Below, piece after piece: positions 31,252 to 43,050 of a stretch of DNA of 64,000 nucleotides. Every line of letters starts with the position of its first letter. Position 1 is the first letter of the stretch. The stretch is from Bartonella taylorii (GTDB taxonomy: Bacteria > Pseudomonadota > Alphaproteobacteria > Rhizobiales > Rhizobiaceae). Below the pieces are notes generated by a model. That model was not told the DNA's origin. It searched no databases and worked only from the letters and a program-made list of their open reading frames with translations. The stretch is from assembly GCF_023920105.1 (NCBI RefSeq), contig NZ_CP083693.1, positions 1,009,001 to 1,073,000 on the forward strand, in the 5' to 3' direction. The position numbers and the translations under genes are program-made.

Positions 31252-31410
31252 TTATAGATATTGTTGCACAGCGCCATATTGCTCTTGAGAAAGCTGACCT
31301 TGATAATAAAGTTGCTCTATATTAAGCACTAGCAAGAGAATTTTTGCCTCTTGTAAAATCACACCAAAGCGCTTGGCGCGCATTTCTCTATTGCCAACCG
31401 ATAAATAGGC
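31252..31410 (-). pseudogene. Remnant frame of a small unknown protein
   Basis: Reads AYLSVGNREMRAKRFGVILQ, then EAKILLLVLNIEQLYYQGQL and SQEQYGAVQQYL before a stop; a TGA interrupts the frame upstream. Coding character is strong, but I do not recognise the family. Confidence 0.4.
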
Positions 31411-31891
31411 TCACATAGTATTTTTACATGTGAAATACATCCGTTGGCTTCTCTTGCTTTCCCAACTATTTTAAGACATCAATGAAAGATAAGAAGAAAA
31501 AATCTTAAAAAATATATAAACTATCCACTCTCTCCTTAACAATAAATTTTTGATCTTATTGTTTATTTATAAAAATTTTTAGTATTATAGTTAATTACTT
31601 CATATCACATGATTTTATTTATAAAAAACATATAAAAACCGTTAAAGATATATCTTTGTGATTGACAATAAAAGCATTTAAGCCAACCATATCCCTGCAA
31701 ATAAAAAATTTTTAAGTGGGGGACAATGCAGATACTATGAGGAATATTGCATTAATTTTTTTCAATGAAGTTTCTTGATCTTTATCTGGCGCATCTTGGT
31801 ATAAAAGCAATATTATATACACCTCTTAATACAAGCATACGTGATTGATAATTTGAATGTTTCTCCATGAATATTGCAGCCTGTTTTTTAA

Positions 31892-34701
<2,810 letters not shown>

Positions 34702-34704
34702 AGT

Positions 34705-34902
34705 ATGCAAATATTTGTTAATGGTGAAAGAATCCAAACAGAAGTTATCACTCTCAATCTCTTGCTTAAAGAATTGGGTTATGAAGGAAATTGGCTCGCA
34801 ACCGCTGTTAATTCAGAAGTTATTCCTGTAAATGCACGAAGCCAATTTGTCTTGCATGAAGGAGATAAAATTGAAATTTTAAGCCCAATGCAAGGAGGCT
34901 AA
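34705..34902 (+). CDS. thiS: Sulfur carrier protein ThiS
   Basis: A 65-residue ubiquitin-fold sulfur carrier. It ends in ILSPMQGG, giving the Gly-Gly tail that becomes thiocarboxylated. It starts three bases after the thiO stop and is followed by thiG after four bases. Confidence 0.95.
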   Translation: MQIFVNGERIQTEVITLNLLLKELGYEGNWLATAVNSEVIPVNARSQFVLHEGDKIEILSPMQGG

Positions 34903-34906
34903 AACT

Positions 34907-35680
34907 ATGCTGAATCTTTATGGACGTAAATTCTCTTCTCGTCTTATGTTAGGTACGGCTCAATATCCTTCACCGGCAATCCTTCGTGATGCTATTCATA
35001 CATCTAATACAGAAATTGTAACAGTTGCGTTGCGTCGAGAAACCGCAGGTGGAAAACAAGGTGGACAATTTTGGCAATTTCTTACAGAATTGGATATAAC
35101 AGTGCTTCCCAATACTGCTGGTTGTTACACTGTTAAAGAAGCTGTTACAACTGCAAAACTTGCACGAGATCTCTTTAAAACGTCTTGGATTAAACTCGAA
35201 ATTATTGGGAATCCTGATACCTTACAGCCAAATGTTTTTTCCTTAATCGAGGCAGCACAAATTTTAAACAGTGAAGGTTTCAAAATTTTTGCCTATACAA
35301 CGGATGATCTCATTGTTGCTGAAAAGCTCTTAGACGTTGGATGCCAAGTCATAATGCCTTGGTGTGCTCCTATTGGATCTGCCAAAGGCCCTCATAATAC
35401 CGATGGATTGCGTTCTATTCGCGCTTACCTTCCTGATGTTACTCTTGTTATTGATGCCGGCATTGGGCGCCCATCACATGCTGCCGTTGCTATGGAACTT
35501 GGTTATGATGCAGTGCTTCTTAACACCGCAGTTGCCAAATCAGCTGATCCTGTCTTAATGGCTGAAGCGTTTTCTAAAGCTGTTCAAGCAGGGCGTATAG
35601 GATATAAAGCAGGACTTCTCGAAGCGCGTGATATAGCTGTCCCCTCAACGCCAGTTATTGGAAAAGCAGTCTTTTCATGA
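34907..35680 (+). CDS. thiG: Thiazole synthase ThiG
   Basis: TIM-barrel enzyme forming the thiazole ring from ThiS-thiocarboxylate, dehydroglycine and DXP. The 257-residue product shows [16 protein letters not shown] with the Schiff-base Lys, [17 protein letters not shown] and [20 protein letters not shown]. It is the last gene of the thi cluster here; no thiE follows within the window. Confidence 0.95.
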   Translation: MLNLYGRKFSSRLMLGTAQYPSPAILRDAIHTSNTEIVTVALRRETAGGKQGGQFWQFLTELDITVLPNTAGCYTVKEAVTTAKLARDLFKTSWIKLEIIGNPDTLQPNVFSLIEAAQILNSEGFKIFAYTTDDLIVAEKLLDVGCQVIMPWCAPIGSAKGPHNTDGLRSIRAYLPDVTLVIDAGIGRPSHAAVAMELGYDAVLLNTAVAKSADPVLMAEAFSKAVQAGRIGYKAGLLEARDIAVPSTPVIGKAVFS

Positions 35681-35854
35681 CAACGCATTGATTTATAATG
35701 ATAATTAACTTTTTTGTATGTTGAGTAAGAGTCCCGAATATCGTAAGATTCTCTCATTTCAAACCTGTTTATATTGAATCAATCAAAATCATTTGCTTGC
35801 ACGTCAAAAGCGGGGCTGGTGTGTGGGTAAAAATGAGGAAAGAAAGGAGTAAAA

Positions 35855-37021
35855 ATGCCTCTTATGAATCGTCTTAATGCAAGGGCTGTCGCAACATTGG
35901 GAGTTGGCAAATATAATGATGGTGCCGGCTTGCTTCTCCATAAGCGTAAAGATGGTGGTGCTCAATGGCTTTATCGTTAAACCATTCATGGTCGCCGTCG
36001 CGAAATGGGATTAGGAGCGTTGAGAAACGTCTCTTTAAAAAAAGCCCGTGAATTGGCAAACCAATGGCGTTCTGTTTTACATGATGGTCGCGATCCCATT
36101 AAAGAACGTGAAAAACAAAAGCGTGAGGCAATAAGTAACCTCCATTATCTAAAAGACATTGCCTTAGATGCTTTTGAAAGTCGTAAAGCTGAATTAAAAG
36201 GAGATGGTAAGGCTGGGAACTGGTTTCTACCTTTACAACTTTATGTTCTCCCCAAATTAGGCTGTATTCCCATTTCAGAGATTACCCAAACAGAGATACG
36301 CAATACCCTTGCCCCTATTTGGCATACAAAAGCTAAAACTGCTCGAACAGCATTGATGCGTCTTAATCTTTGTCTTAAACATGCGGCTGCCTTAGGTTTG
36401 GATGTTGATTTACAGGCAACAGAAAAAGCACAAGCTTTATTAGGCAAACAACGCCATAAGATCACGAATAGACCAGCTATGGATTGGAAAGATGTCCCAG
36501 CCTTTTATCAAACGCTTTGTAAAACAACAACCATAACATATCTGGCATTACGTTTGCTTATTTTGACAGGCGTTCGCACATATCCTTTGCGTCATATTCA
36601 TAAAGATCAAGTCGATGGCGATATATGGACTATTCCTGCTGAGAATATGAAAGGGAAACGCGATGCTACAACAGAGTTTCGCGTGCCCTTATCAACAGAG
36701 GCATTAGAAATCTTAAAACAAGCCCGCTTGCTCTCTCGCAATGATTTCTTCTTTTCTGCAACCGGTCGCGGTCCCCTCGCTGCACGCTGTATGTCACAAT
36801 ATATGCAACGCGCTGGTCTTAAAGCCTGCCCCCATGGATTTTGTTCTAGTTTACGCGATTGGCTTGCTGAAACAACTGATGCCCCCTATGAGGTCGCTGA
36901 AACTATTCTCAGTCATACAGTAGGCGGTAAAGTAGAGCGTGCCTATCGTCGTACTGATTATCTAGAACAGCGTCGTATCTATATGGATAAATGGGCGGCA
37001 TATGTCACTGGTCAATCTTAA
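35855..37021 (+). pseudogene. int: P4-type tyrosine recombinase (integrase), inactivated
   Basis: The frame starts at the ATG at 35855 behind AAAGGAG and reads MPLMNRLNARAVATLGVGK, a DUF4102-type integrase N-terminus. An in-frame TAA at 35978-35980 (codon 42) interrupts it; the frame then continues to 37021 (IHGRRREMGLGALRNVSLKK). The catalytic domain has Arg in TGVRTYPLRHIH and Tyr in VERAYRRTDYLEQRR. The HxxR box reads HGFCSSLRDW, so the second catalytic Arg appears to be Cys (codon TGT at 36842). Both defects suggest a dead integrase of an old island or prophage. Confidence 0.85.
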
Positions 37022-37228
37022 CAGATGGGGTGCATAACCCCATGATCTGTGGATAACTTTAGCTCTCTGTTCTCTCATATCATCTCAATAAGATTCATAA
37101 ATTATCACATCAGAAAAACTATAATAAAACACTGTTTTTTATAGACTAAATACCTTTCATATGATGTAAAATATGGTTAATAAATAGTTATGATTTGTTC
37201 CCGTTTTTTATTATGAAAGGATTTTAGT

Positions 37229-37429
37229 ATGACAGAAAATGATGTTCTTTTGACAGACCGTGAAAGTGCAAAACTGCTTCATATGAGTGTTTCGACATTC
37301 CGCCGTCATGTGACCAATGGATCTCTCCCAAAACCTTTAAAATTTGGTTTTTTATCGCGTTGGTTACAATCGGATCTTATCAATGTCATCGAGCAAGCGA
37401 AACAGCAACGTTATAACGACGCGGCATAA
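37229..37429 (+). CDS. AlpA-like helix-turn-helix regulator
   Basis: A 66-residue protein with an excisionase/MerR-like HTH: TDRESAKLLHMSVSTFRRHV followed by a wing with RWLQSDLINVIEQ. Such AlpA proteins accompany P4-type integrases and control excision or prophage genes. It lies about 200 bases after the broken integrase. It has AAAGGA upstream and an intact frame. Confidence 0.8.
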   Translation: MTENDVLLTDRESAKLLHMSVSTFRRHVTNGSLPKPLKFGFLSRWLQSDLINVIEQAKQQRYNDAA

Positions 37430-37437
37430 AAAGAAAA

Positions 37438-37462
37438 CCTTGTTACGTAAAGACGAACAAGG
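37438..37462 (+). terminator. Possible stem-loop terminator after the AlpA-like gene
   Basis: CCTTGTT pairs with AACAAGG over an 11-base loop directly after the stop codon, followed by CTTTCT. The T-run is short, so this is tentative. Confidence 0.35.
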
Positions 37463-37587
37463 CTTTCTCAAGCTCATCAACCTAGAGATAACAAAATCCG
37501 TCCTGTATCGCAACCTGGTTATAGGATTACTAAGTACATTCTACGCCATATTGCTTTACATACAATATTGAGATGTTGGATTGAGAA

Positions 37588-37631
37588 AACAATCCCGCCA
37601 TTCCAAACGAAGACAAGGAGGGCGGATTGTT
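37588..37631. repeat. Module-boundary stem-loop, copy 1
   Basis: AACAATCC(C)GCCATTCC faces GGAGGGCGGATTGTT across a short spacer. It is the left-most of seven copies and lies about 20 bases past the stop of the last lipoprotein gene. It marks the left edge of the tandem array (repeat homology starts near 37560). Confidence 0.75.
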
Positions 37632-37649
37632 GATCATCACAAACAAGAC

Positions 37650-38051
37650 TTACGGCTGGCATTCATCCGCATTTTTATATTTTTTACAATAAGGGCTATT
37701 TAAGCGTCTCTCAACACTTCGTTGAGGCATGACAGCACCACTAAGAGGATACACCGGAATCCTATCATCTTGACAATTTTCACACCACTTCCCATTTTCA
37801 CTTCTATAGTGGAAGCCAGATTGAAGCATACAAGTATGAATTATTGCCCATTCACCGAAACCTAATCTACTATTTTCTGGATCGGCATTATAAGGAGTTG
37901 GCTTACCACACTCTAACAATGCTTTTGCTACTTCAGTAGAATCTGCATCTGGCTTTTGCCATATAACAAAGTATCTTGAAGGAGGCTTTGAGTCACATCC
38001 AGCGATACTTAACAGAGTTATACAGCTCAATAGTTTTAAAATTTGTTTCAT
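37650..38051 (-). CDS. Cysteine-rich lipoprotein, candidate immunity protein (array copy 1)
   Basis: A 133-residue lipoprotein with lipobox LLSIAGC (Cys 19) and Asp at +2. Conserved family landmarks are ALLECGKPTPYNADPENSRL, an ACM/TCM-type Cys (IHTCMLQSGFHYRS), WCENCQDDRIPVYP, then AVMPQRSVERRLNSPYCKKY and a final CQP. The family occurs nine times here, and five copies directly follow a toxin-like domain. This copy has no intact toxin; only a toxin 3' remnant lies upstream. It differs most in IPVYPLSGAV, where other copies have a Cys (LPICRPGAV). Confidence 0.7.
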   Translation of the reverse strand: MKQILKLLSCITLLSIAGCDSKPPSRYFVIWQKPDADSTEVAKALLECGKPTPYNADPENSRLGFGEWAIIHTCMLQSGFHYRSENGKWCENCQDDRIPVYPLSGAVMPQRSVERRLNSPYCKKYKNADECQP

Positions 38052-38072
38052 TTTTCCCCTTTTTCAATGGAT

Positions 38073-38150
38073 TTATTTACGATAAGAAGACTTGCAAACC
38101 TGCTGATATTTTCTGTCACGACTGTTTAAAACAATGGTGAACAATATTGA
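38073..38150 (-). pseudogene. 3' remnant of a toxin-like module
   Basis: The minus strand reads TIVLNSRDRKYQQVCKSSYRK before a stop at 38073-38075 (the first residue is shared with flanking sequence). The basic RK end and the Cys and Tyr spacing resemble the tails of the intact toxin-like ORFs. It sits where a toxin gene would be, just upstream of a lipoprotein gene. Confidence 0.4.
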
Positions 38151-38166
38151 GATGGTGAATTGAGGA

Positions 38167-38210
38167 AACAATCCCACCATTCCAAGCAAAGGCAAGGAGG
38201 GCGGATTGTT
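38167..38210. repeat. Module-boundary stem-loop, copy 2
   Basis: AACAATCC...GGATTGTT arms as in copy 1, with a less perfect inner stem (CCACCATTCC against GGAGGGCGG). Lies just past the stop of the 38232 lipoprotein gene. Confidence 0.7.
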
Positions 38211-38231
38211 GATCATCACAAACAGCAAAAC

Positions 38232-38636
38232 TTAAGGCTGGCATTCAAGTGCATTTTTATATTTTTGACAATAAGCGCTATTTAAACGCTTCTTCACACT
38301 GCGCTGAGGGATGACAGCACCTGGCACACAAATCGGAAGATCTTCGGCATTATAATTTCTACACCGATCTCTCCACTCCCATCCTAATTTACTATGAAAA
38401 CCTGCTTGGGTTAGGCATGCATAAATAGATGTATTCGCATTTATGCTTAACTCTCTATAATCCATCATATAATCATCATGAGGATTCAGCATTCCACATT
38501 CTAATAGTGCTTTTTTAATCTCAATCTTATCTTCTCCTAGCTTCTCTAATACATCCACAGCCTAGTAAGGACCTGGAAAACATCCAGCTATAATAAGCAA
38601 AGCCAATCCACTCAATAACTTTAAAGTTGTTTTCAT
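38232..38636 (-). pseudogene. Lipoprotein immunity-family gene with in-frame amber stop (array copy 2)
   Basis: The frame opens at the ATG at 38636 with MKTTLKLLSGLALLIIAGCF, a normal lipobox. It meets TAG at 38562-38564 (codon 25) and continues in the same frame as VDVLEKLGEDKIEIKKALLE, then a complete family C-terminus (AEDLPICVPGAVIPQRSVKK, ending in CQP). A single nonsense codon therefore separates signal peptide from mature protein. Translation from the following GTG at 38558 would make a protein without a signal. Confidence 0.8.
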
Positions 38637-38639
38637 TTT

Positions 38640-38754
38640 TCCTCTCCTTCAATGATTTTTTACGATAAGATTGCTTATAAGCTTGTTGATGTTTTATATT
38701 CCTCTGTCCATACCAATTTGAAACATGTTGAGTGTAGATACAATCGGCCCGCAC
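38640..38754 (-). pseudogene. 3' remnant of a toxin-like module before copy 2
   Basis: The minus strand reads SNWYGQRNIKHQQAYKQSYR, then KK. It is equivalent in position and style to the remnants at 38073 and 39237, with the same YRK-type end, and runs into the ribosome binding region of the lipoprotein gene. Confidence 0.4.
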
Positions 38755-38813
38755 ACTTATGCAAAAGATAAAGAGAACTAAGGATTACTCTTAATCATAC
38801 CAACATCAAAAAA

Positions 38814-39215
38814 CTACGGTAGACATTCAGGCTTGTTTCTATTTCTTTTACAATGGGGGCTGTTCAAGCGTTTCTTAACACTTCTTTGAGGAATGACAGC
38901 ACCTGAATGACAAATCGGAAAACGAGCATCAAAAAACTCACACGAACTCAAATATCTGGATTTATATCTAAAACCTGCTTGAACCATGCAAGCTTCAATT
39001 AATGCGTTCGCATTGCCGTCTAACTTTCTGTTGTATTCATCATGATAATAAGGTGTTGGCATGCCACATTCTAACAGCGCTTTACCTATATCAATTGTAT
39101 CTGCACCAGGCTTATCCCATAATTCCCAAGCTGATAAAGGAATCTCAGCTTTATACTGACATCCAGCTATACTTAAGAGCGTTATACCACTCAATAGTTT
39201 TAAGATTTTCTTCAT
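38814..39215 (-). CDS. Cysteine-rich lipoprotein, candidate immunity protein (array copy 3)
   Basis: A 133-residue family member with lipobox LLSIAGCQ. It has the conserved ALLECGMPTPYYHDEYNRKL, LIEACMVQAGFRYKSRY and FPICHSGAVIPQRSVKKRLN, ending NKPECLP. Intact, but with only a toxin 3' remnant upstream. Its stop lies exactly 582 bases from that of each neighbouring array copy. Confidence 0.7.
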   Translation of the reverse strand: MKKILKLLSGITLLSIAGCQYKAEIPLSAWELWDKPGADTIDIGKALLECGMPTPYYHDEYNRKLDGNANALIEACMVQAGFRYKSRYLSSCEFFDARFPICHSGAVIPQRSVKKRLNSPHCKRNRNKPECLP

Positions 39216-39236
39216 TCTTCCCCTCTTTCAATGGAT

Positions 39237-39320
39237 TTATTTACGATAAGAAGGCCCGTAAGCCTGTTGATATTTTCTTTCACCGCTGTTTAAAACAATG
39301 GTGAATAATATTGAGATAGT
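39237..39320 (-). pseudogene. 3' remnant of a toxin-like module before copy 3
   Basis: The minus strand reads LNSGERKYQQAYGPSYRK and stops at 39237-39239. The tail QQAYGPSYRK is comparable with the FYGTSHREQ-type ends of intact toxin-like domains. Confidence 0.4.
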
Positions 39321-39330
39321 GGATTGAGGG

Positions 39331-39374
39331 AACAATCCCGCCATTTCAAGCAAAGGCAAGGATGGCGGATTGTT
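39331..39374. repeat. Module-boundary stem-loop, copy 3
   Basis: AACAATCCCGCCATTTC faces GGATGGCGGATTGTT. Lies just past the stop of the 39396 lipoprotein gene. Confidence 0.75.
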
Positions 39375-39395
39375 GGTCATTACAAACGGCAAGAT

Positions 39396-39800
39396 TTAAG
39401 GCTGGCATTCATCCGCATTTTTATACCTTTTACAAAATGGGCTATTTAAGCGCTTCTGAACATTTCGTTGAGGAATGACAGCGCCTGGACGACAAATTGG
39501 AAGGTTTTCAGCTTTATAATTCTCACACCAAGTTCCTCCCCATTTATCTTTGTCACGGAATCCTGCTTGGATCATACAAGCATCAATGGAAGCCATTTGA
39601 TTTAAGCTGAGATTTCTATTTTCTGGATCGACATCATAAGGAGTTGGCATGCCACATTCTAACAATGCTTTTGCTACCTCAGTAAAGTCTGCTCCTGGTT
39701 TCTCCCACATATATACCTCTCCTGGGGCAGGCTTAAAAAAATTACACCCAATTATACTTAACAGAAGTATTCCACTTAATAAGTTCAAGATTTGTTTCAT
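39396..39800 (-). CDS. Cysteine-rich lipoprotein immunity candidate paired with orphan toxin E
   Basis: A 134-residue lipoprotein with lipobox LLSIIGCN. Conserved ECGMPTPYDVDPENRNLSLN, DACMIQAGF, WCENYKAENLPICRPGAVIP and a final ADECQP. Its ATG overlaps the stop of the toxin-like ORF by four bases (ATGA), which suggests translational coupling. It is also the first unit of the 582-bp array toward lower coordinates. Confidence 0.75.
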   Translation of the reverse strand: MKQILNLLSGILLLSIIGCNFFKPAPGEVYMWEKPGADFTEVAKALLECGMPTPYDVDPENRNLSLNQMASIDACMIQAGFRDKDKWGGTWCENYKAENLPICRPGAVIPQRNVQKRLNSPFCKRYKNADECQP

Positions 39801-40567
39801 TTTTTCTTCCTTGAATAACCTAAATAATCTAAAATTGCATCAGATGAATAAATTGTTGCAGTATGAGGTGTTCCATAGCGCCCAATACATTCTTTACTTG
39901 CATTACCATAGCAATTATGGGTACTAGGGTAAGAACCCAATAGCGCTCCCCCTACCTCTCTCATTGGAATTGCTGGTGGAAATAATACATAGGGAAGCTT
40001 CAAGGGTACCTTATAAAAAGTAGGCAGATTGTGACCAATTCTCATACCAATAGGGTCAAGTAGATGGTTTTGTAAATAAATATGATCTTTTTTGCCATCG
40101 CTTACGAAATATATTGCATTCGCCACCGATACAGCGTTATCAGCCGGTCCAAAAAAATAGATATCTGTTTTATACCCTATACCGTGGATGCCATGCTTTG
40201 CAAAGTCACGCATTCCATTGCCCACTGTCAAACTACCACGGCTATGCGCATCAACAATCGCCCCTGTATTGCCATAACGATACATAAAATCCTGAAACTT
40301 CTTTGTCGAATTACTCAGCCCCCCAAAGTTGCCTTCTAGAAACTTCTGATAAAAAGCTACCCCGAGCTCTACTTCCCATGAATCAGCTTTTGGAAAGTGT
40401 GTAAAATAAAGGGGTTCATGCTCATTATCCGCCAACTGGACCGCATAACGGGCTGCTTCATCGGGTGAGGTAAAAATACCATTGTAGAACATACGCCTGT
40501 TGCCATCAGAGCCTGCTTGTAAATGCTTTTCTTCTTCAGTCATTAAATAATGTGATTGAGGAAACAA
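39797..40567 (-). CDS. Orphan FhaB/CdiA C-terminal toxin-like module E
   Basis: About 256 residues from a TTG start; an internal ATG (MTEEEKHL) is an alternative. It has no FhaB scaffold. It carries the module opening TEEEKHLQAGSDGNRRMFYN, the putative nucleophile motif VDAHSRGSLTVGN, FFGPADNAVSVANA, and the C-terminal His and Cys pair in STHNCYGNASKEC. The motif pattern suggests an alpha/beta-hydrolase. It is followed by a lipoprotein gene with an ATGA overlap. The sequence differs clearly from modules A-C but is related to D. Expression without a scaffold is uncertain; it may serve as a recombination donor. Confidence 0.65.
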   Translation of the reverse strand: MFPQSHYLMTEEEKHLQAGSDGNRRMFYNGIFTSPDEAARYAVQLADNEHEPLYFTHFPKADSWEVELGVAFYQKFLEGNFGGLSNSTKKFQDFMYRYGNTGAIVDAHSRGSLTVGNGMRDFAKHGIHGIGYKTDIYFFGPADNAVSVANAIYFVSDGKKDHIYLQNHLLDPIGMRIGHNLPTFYKVPLKLPYVLFPPAIPMREVGGALLGSYPSTHNCYGNASKECIGRYGTPHTATIYSSDAILDYLGYSRKKK

Positions 40568-40607
40568 TCCCGCACAGGCATGTAAAAACGTGAGTGTGGG
40601 GATTGTT
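40563..40607. repeat. Module-boundary stem-loop, copy 4 (covarying inner stem)
   Basis: Outer arms AACAATCCC and GGGATTGTT are kept, but the inner stem is CACA/TGTG in place of the CCAT/ATGG of other copies. It lies between the 40626 lipoprotein stop and the orphan toxin E frame, overlapping the start of that frame. Confidence 0.65.
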
Positions 40608-40625
40608 GACCATCACAAGCAAGAC

Positions 40626-41024
40626 TTAAGGCTGGCATTCAGGTGCATTTTTATATTTTTTACAAAAAGGGCTATTCAGGCGCTTCTTGACACTGGGCCT
40701 CGGGATGACAGCGCCTGGACGACATATGGGAAGGTTTTCCTCTTTAAAAGTATAACACCAGTTACCTCTCCCTTTATAGTGGAATCCTGCTTGGATCATA
40801 CAAGCATGAATTGTTGCTTTTGCATTAATGCTTATATTTTCGCTTTCTGGATCAACATCATAAGGGGTTGGCATGCCACATTCTAACAATGCTTTTCCTA
40901 TCTCAGTAAAATCTGCACCAGGTTTCTCCCACATACTCAGAGCCCCTGGAGAAGGCTTATCAATGTTACATCCAGCGATATTTAACAGAATGAGACCACT
41001 TAATAATTTCAAGATTTGTTTCAT
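40626..41024 (-). CDS. Cysteine-rich lipoprotein immunity candidate paired with toxin D
   Basis: A 132-residue lipoprotein with lipobox LLNIAGCN. Conserved ECGMPTPYDVDPESENISIN, HACMIQAGFHYKG, WCYTFKEENLPICRPGAVIP and KNAPECQP. In the family motif PQRSVKKRL it reads PRPSVKKRL. Overlaps the toxin D stop by four bases (ATGA). Confidence 0.75.
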   Translation of the reverse strand: MKQILKLLSGLILLNIAGCNIDKPSPGALSMWEKPGADFTEIGKALLECGMPTPYDVDPESENISINAKATIHACMIQAGFHYKGRGNWCYTFKEENLPICRPGAVIPRPSVKKRLNSPFCKKYKNAPECQP

Positions 41025-43045
41025 TTTTTTCTCCCTGAATATTTTGAATAAATTGGCGTACGATTAGGCAAACCATAGAACTTTGTACAAGCATCACTTG
41101 GATGACCATAACAAGCATGGACACTGGGATAACTAAATGCTATTTTCCCTGCTTCTTTCCAAGGACCACTACCAAGAGGGATCTGTTCAAAAGTATAAGG
41201 ATTTTTGCCAATCTTTGTACCCACAAAGTCATATTTATGATTTTCCAAATTGACATAATCCTGCTTTCCATCACTTAAGATATATAACGTATCTGCCATG
41301 TCTTGAGCGTTAAAAGCCGGTCCAAAGAAATTAATCGTTGTTTCCTTTGCTATACCGTGAACACCATGCTTAGCTAAATTATACGATCCATTGCCCGCTG
41401 TCATACTGCCGCGGCTATGCGCATCAGTATGCAATCCTTTATTGCCATAGAGATACAACAGATTCTTGTACTTCTTCGTCGAATTTGTCAGACCACCAAA
41501 ATCACCTTCTAGAACATACTGATACCCTGCAATAAACCCCTCTACCAAGATCGAATCGCTATGTGGGAACACCAAAAGATAGTGCGGATCCTTCTTATTA
41601 TCAGCCAACTGAACCGCATTACGGGCTGCCTCATCTGGTGTATTTAAAATACCATTGTAGAACATACGCCTATTGCCATCAGAACCTGCTTGTAAATGCT
41701 TTTCTTCCTCTGGTGTTAAATAGCGATACAGAGGGATTTTTCTCCCATAGCTATCTTTGATATATTGTCCATTTTCATTTGTTGCATAGACCACATTGCC
41801 ATTTTCATCATGCACAACCTCACCCTCAGGATGCTCTTTGAGATATGCGATTTCGTTCACTTTATCCCGATAATCAAATCCTTCATCCGATAATTTATTG
41901 ATCATATCTAAGCGATTATGCACTACCCCCTCAAGCGATGTGGCGTCCACCGGTGCAACGGCTTGGTGGGCTGTAGCGGTGTTGCGGTTGAGGGCATCAA
42001 TGATTTGTCCAGCATCTTGGACCATTGCCCTCTGGTTAGATCCACCTGTCAGAATGATGCTGCCATCACTGATGGCGGATTTGGTTTCCCCTTCCGCTCC
42101 ATCATGTGCCTTTCCGTGATTTAAAGCATTTTTAGCAATGTTTTTTATCGTGTCATTTCCAGAAAGGCTAAACCCATGGCTGCTGGCTTGCGCATGGGCA
42201 CTGTTGGTGATGTCACTGGTGGCAATCCTTCCTGTGGTCAGGCTGTTTTTTTCTGCCGGCGCGGTGCTGGCAATGATGCCTCCGGTTAACGTTGTTTTGT
42301 CTTTAACGTTGATCTTAAAACCACCATCACCCGCTTTGATGCCTGATTGTTCCACAACACTGTGATAATCGCTAGAGGATTGATCCTTTTGGAAAGAGGC
42401 GCTCATAGAGCCTCCACCACCCGTTTGTCCAGCACCAAAGCCAACAGAAACCGATTTCTGCTTGCTGGAAGTTTGTCCCGTATCACTGCGGCTGGTAATG
42501 GTGAGAGCACCCCCTACTTCCATTTCTACACGCTCTCCAGAAACCACGGCACCTTCCAGTGCGGTATTGCCTCCACTTGTGGTATGAACCGTATTGGTAC
42601 CAATAATATGGGCGTTCTTTTGTTGAACCGCCTCGCTCGAGCCTTCTCCTTGACTAAAAGCGGCATTGCCCGTTGCCCCTGCGCTACCCGTGCCATAACC
42701 GGTGCCAACACTCATTGAAGTACTTTCACTACTGTTTTGTGTGCTTTGCACATTTTGCGCACTTTCAAAGGTGATATCTTTACCCGCTTCCAAGGTGATA
42801 TTCCCGCTCTGCGCATCATTGCCCAGTGCATAGACAGGATTGCTACCAGCGATAATATCGGCTCCAACACCATGGATGCTGCCTTTGTGGGCTTGCATGT
42901 TGACAGCGCGCCCTGCTTCTATGCTATTGGTTACAGCAGTAGATGTCTGAGCAGATGCCTCCGCTTTCTCAGTCTTAAAGCCCACGGTTACACTGCCAGA
43001 TGCACCAGCCATATTGGCAAGAGCATCCTTGGTAGAGCCCCCCAA
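41021..43045 (-). CDS. 5'-truncated FhaB-like fragment with intact toxin-like domain D
   Basis: A 674-residue open frame that starts only at a TTG after an upstream TGA. It lacks signal peptide and TPS domain, so it is probably a gene fragment. The first ~380 residues match the late part of the intact FhaB (SVTVGFKTEKAEASAQTSTA, SDYHSVVEQSGIKAGDGGFK). The pre-toxin joint is NENGQYIKDSYGRKIPLYRY. The toxin-like domain has TDAHSRGSMTAGN, FFGPAFNAQDMAD and SVHACYGHPSDAC. It is followed by a lipoprotein gene with an ATGA overlap. This is the tail of a second fhaB copy. Confidence 0.75.
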   Translation of the reverse strand: MGGSTKDALANMAGASGSVTVGFKTEKAEASAQTSTAVTNSIEAGRAVNMQAHKGSIHGVGADIIAGSNPVYALGNDAQSGNITLEAGKDITFESAQNVQSTQNSSESTSMSVGTGYGTGSAGATGNAAFSQGEGSSEAVQQKNAHIIGTNTVHTTSGGNTALEGAVVSGERVEMEVGGALTITSRSDTGQTSSKQKSVSVGFGAGQTGGGGSMSASFQKDQSSSDYHSVVEQSGIKAGDGGFKINVKDKTTLTGGIIASTAPAEKNSLTTGRIATSDITNSAHAQASSHGFSLSGNDTIKNIAKNALNHGKAHDGAEGETKSAISDGSIILTGGSNQRAMVQDAGQIIDALNRNTATAHQAVAPVDATSLEGVVHNRLDMINKLSDEGFDYRDKVNEIAYLKEHPEGEVVHDENGNVVYATNENGQYIKDSYGRKIPLYRYLTPEEEKHLQAGSDGNRRMFYNGILNTPDEAARNAVQLADNKKDPHYLLVFPHSDSILVEGFIAGYQYVLEGDFGGLTNSTKKYKNLLYLYGNKGLHTDAHSRGSMTAGNGSYNLAKHGVHGIAKETTINFFGPAFNAQDMADTLYILSDGKQDYVNLENHKYDFVGTKIGKNPYTFEQIPLGSGPWKEAGKIAFSYPSVHACYGHPSDACTKFYGLPNRTPIYSKYSGRKK

Positions 43046-43050
43046 CCCTC

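Noticed and set aside
37344..37571. 75-codon plus-strand frame after the AlpA-like gene
   Set aside because: It overlaps the AlpA frame and a stem-loop. The C-terminal half could encode a membrane peptide, but no start or ribosome binding site supports it.
42526..42711. Small minus-strand and plus-strand frames inside the FhaB-like fragment
   Set aside because: Shadows in other frames of the repeat-rich FhaB-like coding sequence.
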